This document shows, in pieces, positions 46,574 through 64,000 of a DNA stretch of 64,000 nucleotides (within the stretch, counting starts at the first letter, position 1; the number at the start of each line of letters is the position of its first letter). The translations under genes were made by a program, and so were the position numbers. The notes beneath the pieces were generated by a model that had not been told where the DNA came from, did no database searches, and saw only the letters and a list, made by a program, of their open reading frames with translations. This stretch comes from Spirometra erinaceieuropaei (taxonomy: Eukaryota > Platyhelminthes > Cestoda > Diphyllobothriidea > Diphyllobothriidae): assembly GCA_902702965.1 (NCBI GenBank), contig CACRXP010000028.1, positions 1,464,322 to 1,528,321 on the forward strand, read 5' to 3'.

Positions 46574-46959
46574 GAGATGGGCATTAGAAGACGAAAGAGC
46601 TGAGGTGATTGGGTCGCGTTCCGAGATAAAATTATTGACAGGGAAGCAGTTTAGCAATTCTGCGTTGTCCTGTCACAACCACAACAATACTGGCATAACT
46701 TTAGCAACATTGCTTTTGAAGTTAAATTTTGCCTTAAATATGGTGTGGTCTTTAGTTCAGGCTCGGTATGGGCGGCTTGTAACTGGCTTTCTCCTGAGAA
46801 GACAGTTGAGATAAACAACCAGTTTCAGTAGCTAGCTGAAAGTCTTCTAATCGTCATTAGCTCCATCATGCAGTTCTGTCTCCCACGATATCTCCGACAC
46901 CTCTCTTCTCATGAGTGGATAGCCCCCTTTCCAAACGTTTCTTTCCCACCTATCAGGCA
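46023..46959 (-). other. M4 linker between endonuclease and RT, decayed
   Basis: Minus-strand residues such as PDRW and SWETELHDG (about 46840-46955) resemble the region that follows the endonuclease in CR1-like ORF2. The rest is not readable. It contains a TTG microsatellite. Confidence 0.4.
46541..46574 (+). repeat. (GTT)11 microsatellite
   Basis: Eleven perfect GTT units (AAC on the other strand) inside the M4 linker region. Confidence 0.95.
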
Positions 46960-47985
46960 AAATAAGTTTGGAAAGTGCAAGTATTCGAAACACAACATAA
47001 CGTGATCTCTTGACCCTAATGGTGGTCGGTCCTGTAGGTCTAACACATTTTCCTAATCTCGGGTAGAAATAAAATCAAGGCAGTTCGAATAATACCCTTC
47101 CCTAGTCCGCGTTCCAAAGGTAACGTTCTAGCAAAGAAGCTTGTCTTTTGCCCATTGCAGTAGCTTATGATTAAAGTTGTCTGGCGACCCCTGCACAGTC
47201 CACGTTTGCCAATCAATGCCAGGAGCGTTAAAATCCCCTATGAGGAGGACATATTTCGGCAAGATGTGGTTATTTAGCCCCACTTGATGGACGCAATGCT
47301 GTTGGGGTTGGGATTAGAGTTAGGTGTTAGGATTATGGGCCAGCGTTAGGGTTTAAGGTTAAGGGTGAGGGTCAGCGTTAGGGTTTAAAGTTAAGGGTTA
47401 GGGTCAGAGGTTAGCGTTAGGGGTCAGGACAACTATTTCTTAACCACTCGAAGTACAACAGCGCATTTCCAATAGCTTTTCGTTTGTATACAACTACAAT
47501 TGACGTTCGTTAATTGGGACTGTTTGCTCAAGAGGGAACCAGAGGGCGACTTGAGACCGTTCGTACATTGCCCGCTGCCAGGTTTTCCCAGCCTATTACA
47601 GCCGACTTGGAATATCTAGCAGTATAAACCTACTGATGACCAGCAACTTCTTTGACCCGATGGAGGAGCTACTCCTCAGATGCATTCGGAAGGTTTGGCG
47701 ATCTGTAAACCGACATGAATTCTAGGTTTTTTGCGTTACTTCACCCAGGGACAGTGTGCCGGCTAGATCCAACTGTCGAAATTCCTGTATTTAGCTACAC
47801 GGTTGTCCCACCGTTCTGCCTATGTTGAGAGCCTCTGCGAAGGAGCCTGGTAACATGTGTCGAAATCTACGTATCCGCGGTTTCGGCTCTAAGCCACGTC
47901 TCCGTTATGACAACGATATCTGGGTCTCGTTCTGAAACGTACGTCCTGGGTTCGTCGATTTTAGAGACGAGACCTTGAGCATTCT
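46960..47985 (-). pseudogene. M4 endonuclease domain, decayed
   Basis: Minus-strand remnant of a CR1-like endonuclease. The N-terminal piece reads KNAQGLVSKIDEPRTYVSER then PDIVVITETWLRAET (about 47865-47980), with the catalytic glutamate of ETW present. Further down, VLLIGDFNAPGIDW (about 47200-47250) is the GDFN block, followed by QGSPDNFNHKLLQWAKDKLL. Near 46960-47040 there is a decayed SRDHVMLCFEYL-type end of the domain. A G/T-rich minisatellite (47301-47428) lies between the two halves. The domain begins directly after a TTA-rich run. The distance and order to the reverse transcriptase at 46022 suit a single element. Confidence 0.65.
47301..47428 (+). repeat. telomere-like 32 bp minisatellite
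   Basis: G/T-rich tract with repeated GTTAGGG/TTAGGG. Two full 32 bp units are seen (47341-47372 and 47373-47404, starting CAGCGTTAGGGTTTAA, with two differences), with partial units on both sides. TTAGGG is the telomere repeat of flatworms and many other animals, so this is interstitial telomere-like sequence. Confidence 0.85.
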
Positions 47986-48100
47986 TATAATAATAATAAT
48001 AGTAGTAGTTATGGTACTAGCAATAATGATATTTAATGTCAGTTTATAGGTACTGTCAAAGAAAGGTTAAGCACAGTTCGGGCTAACTGTGGGAAATCTT
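47985..48100 (-). repeat. AAT-rich tail abutting M4 endonuclease
   Basis: TAATAATAATAATAGTAGTAG is followed on the plus strand by a segment with TTAAGCACAG and CGGGCTAACTGTG, similar to 476-590. On the minus strand this looks like the 3' tail of another element joined to the M4 endonuclease start. Confidence 0.4.
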
Positions 48101-49820
48101 CAATTTTGACTGAGTAACCCCGGTATACAGCCGTCTGTCCATTTCGTGAGATTGAATGTAAAGGCCTGCCAGAGTTGACCGACATGGACTGCTGTCCATC
48201 ACGCCTAAGCTGTTAGGGTTATAGGCTCTCCTCAAGGAAATGACCTCTAGATATGACTAATTTTCCCGTCCAGTATTTCGAGATTTATCTCGCCGAAGCT
48301 GGATCGCCTGAGGACTTTCACTTTGAGTCCTCTCCATTAATCTCTCCAGGAGTGAAAAACCCCGTTGAAAAAAAACTGTCGGGTGGGCATCTCGGGGCGT
48401 TGATCTCCTGCTCTACAGTACCTACACTTTTCCGTCACTGGAATACAACTTATAGCGGCCTCGGTCGGTCTGACTCATCTTTAAGTCTGTTTTTCGACCC
48501 ATCCTGAAGTCCTTTAACACGGTGATTTTCTCGTCTCCTCATAAGAGTGATCTGAGATAGTAACGGAATATTTCTACGTCATTATGTGTTCTGTCCTTTG
48601 TTATACCGAAAGCAGACTAAGACATGCCTTTTATGACAATGCATTTGCAGCAATCAACTCGAGGGTCTTACGGCTTATTATTACGCGTAGAGACTCCACC
48701 ATAGATATCCCGGCCACCATCTTCTTCTGATTTAGAAGGATCTGGTGCAACACAGCGAGCGCATGGTTCCCCGCCCAGTCCGATCTCTCGGTCGTTAGCG
48801 ATCTTTGGTGGCACGACCTTTACTTACAGTGTAATTGACTTTTGTTCCCTCATCTGACCGTCTGTGTCGTTTCAAGGTGTTCTGAGACAATTTTTGCTCC
48901 CTAAGATCCGTCGGGTCACACTTTCATTGCACCAGACACCGATTTGCATTCGCACTGAGTTCCATGGACCCACCATTTCCTTTCTCCTCCGTTGACACAA
49001 CCGGGGAAACCGTGTTTGCGTACATTCTTTCTTTTTTCTGAAGGTCAAAAGTAAGTGCTATATTCATTTTGGGTAAATAATGGGGAAGATTTCCCAAATT
49101 TTCTATCTCCATTTTCATGCCCTTTAACTCTTTTCCCATTCCTGAAACATATTGAAGGAGTCCGAAGCGTGTCGTGAAGGCTTCGTGTTAGTACTTGACA
49201 TCCATCCGGCTTATTAAACTCTTTGTCTGTTTGGCGCGAGGTGGCTTGATAGCAAAATATACGGAGTTGCAGTCATGTTTACTATGACTTACAACTACCC
49301 TTCCGTTTATTTCAGCCCTACACCGTGTGCCAATTGTCCAGTGGCTATCTTGTTGGTTACGCCATGGATATGTCGTGGTATATCCCACTTGTGACGGTTT
49401 TTGCCCATTGCCCTGAAGGCTTTTTATCGACTGACATTATGAACTGAAGGAATGTGTAAAGTATTCAATGACATGGGACAAAGTATTTTAACCAGATCAA
49501 CGGAATGAAATAAATGACGGAACGGCTCAGTCGTTCGTAGATTTGGAGGCGTCCGTCGAGCAGTTAACGGAGAAGCGGTCAGAAGGGAGTTTGTCGTTTC
49601 TATTGAAATGCCGTTGTAAATTTGTGGAAATGAGGATATTGCTGATCTAACTTCACTTCTTACTAAAGGCAGGTTTTAAGAGCGGCCAGTGGACTAGAAA
49701 TCCAAAGAAATTGAATACCTCGGAAACAGAATTTTGAAACGTGCGCGTCGGGATTCCACTTAATTCCACAGAAACCTAACCCTCACGGAAGCCTGTTGTC
49801 ATTCGTTGTCGCGCGATTTG
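48101..49820. other. no recognisable gene
   Basis: About 1.7 kb without a supported gene. An 84-codon stretch at 48253-48507 (+) is not recognised. Parts may be the body of the element whose tail is at 47985-48100. Confidence 0.35.
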
Positions 49821-49920
49821 TAGGTCTGGAACAGACTTCCCGAGGATTTTATAACGGTGGGAGTAACAGAGGCATTTAAACGTAAATTGAATGTATGTTT
49901 ACACGGAAAATATCGCTCTA
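49821..49920 (+). pseudogene. reverse transcriptase C-terminal fragment
   Basis: Plus-strand residues VWNRLPEDFITVGVTEAFKR then KLNVCLHGKY form the usual last segment of a CR1-like ORF2 (compare RVVGAWNELPEDVIM in P2). Nothing else of the element is clearly readable, although decayed upstream sequence probably extends to about 49600. Confidence 0.65.
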
Positions 49921-50747
49921 CCGCACAGTAAAGCTCCAATGCATCTGGCTAGAACTTTACTCATACCCGTCACTAACGTGGATGTCTACTATTTAACGCC
50001 AGCCTCGACAGCTGAGGGTTTAAGTGTTTCAGTCTCACCGTTACAGCAAAACCTTACAAAGTGCAAATGTTGTTGAAAACATTGTAGTAACATGGTTACT
50101 TTGATTTGAATATTGTGTCATGGAATTTCGAACGTAATGCCTACTAACTCTGAATATGCCGAAGACCAGCAGAGCTGACTTTTCATTGGAACCCTCATAC
50201 AGGATCCTTCATTGATTTGAAAATATTCGTCTGTGATATTAGAAGAGTGCCGTGCACGCATCGCAGTGCTATTGGGTCACCATGGGAAGTAGACCGTCTT
50301 TGCTGAGCGAGAAGACATTAAATAACTGAACTCGGATTTCCATCGGCTACCAGAACGAATCACGGATGAATTGTTTCTGAAAAACTTAAGATAATTTTGA
50401 GTTTTTTTAGAGCCAATTCTCCAGCTTAACCATAAGATTATTTGACAGATAAAAGTTTCCTGGATAGATCACTGCCTATCTGACTGAATCTCCAAGGGAA
50501 TCAAAAGCCAAACTAAAGAGTGGACTACTGAGTTAAAATCTAGAATTCGCGATAGGACAACGATTGTTAGCAGAACGACGAGTAGCATCAACAACAACAG
50601 CAAGACAAAGTCAAGAACACTTATGCAGCCGTAAAAAGTGAAAGAAATGCAGACAAAGCGAATAGGGAATCATAGAAACAACGAAACTTGATAACAACAA
50701 ACAAACATAACTGTCTTGCTCTTAAACTTTTCATTCATCTATATGTC

Positions 50748-50842
50748 CTGTACGAGGAGTGGTGACCACACAGGGGACCAGTATTCGAGGTGTGGCCGAA
50801 CAAATGCTGCATGACCTACGCGATAGTGTAGCATGGTGAGGA
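50748..50842 (-). pseudogene. reverse transcriptase thumb fragment
   Basis: Minus-strand residues LTMLHYRVGHAAFVRPHLEY then WSPVWSPLL match the F-V-R-P-H-L-E-Y thumb motif of CR1-like reverse transcriptases (as in M4). Only this piece is recognisable. Confidence 0.6.
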
Positions 50843-51363
50843 GTTCGAAAAACCCGATAGTAAGAAAATGATGCTTGGACCTTTGAAGGAAGCTTATAAG
50901 GATCAATTGCATGCTTCGTCAGCAGAAACTGTACGCAGACATTTAATCCAGTATATTCCGAAGTGTTACTCCGAGTCGTTTTTAAGGAAGTGGGACGTCT
51001 GCACGCTACTTATGAGGACACATTAACTGGCTCTTTCGGACGCTCAAACAGGATTTTCTAAGATCGAGTCATGGTCACCGGTTCGAGCATAGACATCACC
51101 TCCTGCTAGCAGTAGACGACGGTTGGAGGCTATTTATCGCAGGGTTTTAATATAAAGGAGTAAAGGCAAGAAACACAGAACAGACTATGACACGAACACA
51201 TTGCCCGATTATGCCCTAACACGCGCAGAAATTTGTAGAATATGCACATTATTATGCGAGCAACGGAGTAAAAGGTCTCTTATACAACTTTGGCTGCTCG
51301 AGTGTTTATTCGTCCGAAACAACGACCTTGCATTTCGTCACCCGTGCAGTAGTTTTAGGGGGC
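50843..51363. other. upstream region of MARS1
   Basis: No separate gene recognised. It precedes the MARS1 start codon. The last bases before the ATG are TAGTTTTAGGGGGC, which include a possible splice acceptor (TTTTAG). Flatworms trans-splice many mRNAs with a spliced leader, but nothing here proves that. Confidence 0.35.
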
Positions 51364-62406
<11,043 letters not shown>

Positions 62407-63109
62407 TACCAGCCCGCACTTGTATCCCCCATCCTGTTCTTACTAATATACGAAAATTGCTTTTGGTTTCAGTGTCTTTCGGGTGTCTTTTCCTTCATGA
62501 CTCTTCTGCATTACGTAAGCCATAGTATCTTTGCCCGCTGCCAGCATTCAAACAATGCTGATGCCGCTCCTGCCACTGGGTACCCTCTCCAAAATAGGTA
62601 ATACGTTCGTCTGGACGAACGTCATCGATAGTTTCGCCATATTTGTTTACTCCCACGTGCTCTCGGGAAACTGGCTATACTTACTACTTGTATCGGCCAT
62701 CACCCGCAGTAATTCGACTCCATAGCATTACTTATCGGTGCAGCCCGTGCCCTGTTATCGCCGACTAGAGCCTCAGTAATCGTTTCTGCCTGTAGCATTT
62801 AATTTGTCGAAAAAGGTTAACATGAACGTCTACTCACTCATTGCAAGTAGCGTAGTATGTAAGTTCGATGGAGGGTAGAACATCAGTGGGCGGGGCGTCC
62901 CACGCCGCAACCACTGTTACTGATGAAAAACCTGTCCATTGGTGCTTAATTTACCTGCACGCCGTTTTATGGGATGACCGCGCAAAGTGGGCGTGTTAGC
63001 CTAATTGATAAAATCAATGGGGCCAAATTAGCAGTCCAGGCCATCCATAATGCGGGAGGTTAGCATGAGATCACCGGGTAGTTACCTGTAGGAGAGGGGA
63101 AATAGGTTG
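62407..63109. other. MARS1 3' flank, nothing recognised
   Basis: No AATAAA is obvious just after the stop; the 3' untranslated region end cannot be placed. No other gene is seen. Confidence 0.35.
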
Positions 63110-63560
63110 AGTTGACATTATATTCTCATACCGCAGTGCGCCCATCCCTTTCGTCATCCCTGTCGCCTGCCTCTGGACCATCTCTGAGACGGCACAGTCT
63201 GAGGTCTCCATGCCTGTATAGTGTACTCTGCATGCGGCAGCACGAGGGAGAGGCTGTCTTTGTTAAATCCCATAAAGGCCCGCCTAGTGAGTTGCAACGT
63301 AGATATGTCCGCTTTCGAAGTCCAGTGTTGGTTTAAGTGAAGATGCGGTCCACGCACCTAAGTCCTGACTGTCAACTTTTTGCAGTAGTGTACCGTTTCC
63401 AAAGTAAGTCCTGGGGCTGGAGACTGCAGCTACCGAGTTGGAGAAAGTTCCACTTAAATTTAAGGACATAAGCCAGCGCTTCGACCGGTCCTCGGCCGTG
63501 TTCAAGGTTAGTTGCAGGTGGCCTCCGTTCGCCGCAATGTGAGCAGCTTTTCAAACTTTT
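63110..63560 (-). pseudogene. reverse transcriptase thumb fragment, decayed
   Basis: Minus-strand residues LGAWTASSLKPTLDFESG (about 63330-63385), TRRAFMGFNKDSLSLV and HAEYTIQAWRPQT (about 63200-63290) correspond to the LGVW-T-SLKP, K-R-x-F and [13 protein letters not shown] blocks of P1/M2-type elements. Frameshifts separate them. Confidence 0.65.
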
Positions 63561-64000
63561 GTCATCAGTGAACTGAATGACATCACAGTTTAGGTCCCTG
63601 ACGTCAGTCCCTCCGTTAGCCTAGCTTTTCAAGGTCTTGTTTTCTTCATTCTGCTGCTTGGGATTGTCAAGTGTCTTCCCCTGATCAGTGGCCAGCCGTC
63701 TATGTCATTCATGATTTCAGGCCAGTGTTGCATGTCGTAAATATACCGTAAGCATTGATAATTCTTTGGTCATCACGCCCTCGGATAAAGAACGTAATTT
63801 ATTGGCGATACTCCAAAAATGGGCAGCTTTGCACGACCGGCCACGTGCGCCTTGTTGATCGCATCGATTTATTGCTTACTTGGGGATTTCGACAGAAAGC
63901 CTGTTTCGATGACCTGACGTGGGTTACAGGGCACTGCCAGTGACAAATAAACGAGGAATGACCGTTGTGGTGTTCCTTGTTTTTATCGGCAATATCCCAG
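63561..64000. other. no recognisable gene
   Basis: Nothing supported in the last 440 bases. Confidence 0.35.

Noticed and set aside
47301..47428. A true telomere or chromosome end
   Set aside because: The repeats are degenerate with a 32 bp period, only about 130 bp long, and flanked on both sides by ordinary element sequence.

Overview
The window looks like nuclear DNA of a parasitic flatworm (Platyhelminthes), most likely a large, repeat-rich tapeworm or fluke genome. The grounds are: a split housekeeping gene that mixes 32-40 bp mini-introns with kilobase introns; many CR1/Jockey-like non-LTR retrotransposons; Penelope-like elements with a GIY-YIG nuclease; a Ty3/Gypsy element; and long trinucleotide microsatellites. 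Species cannot be fixed from the sequence alone. No bacterial genes, operons or CRISPR arrays are present. All short matches to proteins here are read by eye, without database searches.

Layout. (1) 1-22.2 kb is a 10.6 kb block present twice in direct orientation (892-11559 and 11626-22228), separated by a 66-base gap. Each copy holds a minus-strand CR1-like element (M1) split by an insert of about 6.8 kb that carries two plus-strand CR1-like elements (P1 nearly full length, P2 5'-truncated). The pattern fits two unmerged haplotypes better than a true tandem duplication, though a real duplication is not excluded. (2) 22.2-23.7 kb is another decayed minus-strand reverse transcriptase (M2). (3) 26.6-28.1 kb is a Penelope-like element with reverse transcriptase and GIY-YIG nuclease in one frame, interrupted by one UGA. 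A second Penelope fragment lies at 33.3-34.3 kb between long inverted repeats. (4) 35.3-40.4 kb is a Ty3/Gypsy LTR retrotransposon with near-identical 517 bp LTRs and a 4 bp target-site duplication, but a heavily broken gag-pol. (5) 40.9-42.15 kb (M3) and 44.2-48.0 kb (M4) are further minus-strand non-LTR elements. M4 holds a 618-codon reverse transcriptase region with a single stop.

(6) 51364-62406 (+) is the only host gene that can be supported: cytoplasmic methionyl-tRNA synthetase (MARS1). It can be traced through 15 exons that keep phase and give 818 codons plus stop. It has a GST-like N-terminal domain, a linker, a class I catalytic core (HLGN and KFSKS motifs, four CxxC zinc pairs) and an anticodon-binding domain, and it ends without a WHEP domain. 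Its introns carry a CAC microsatellite running into a gap and a 200 bp ACT microsatellite. A last decayed reverse transcriptase fragment sits downstream.

Apart from MARS1, essentially all recognisable coding sequence is retroelement-derived and mostly broken. Several long stretches (23.7-26.6, 28.1-33.2, 42.2-44.2, 48.1-51.3 kb) hold nothing recognised beyond small fragments.
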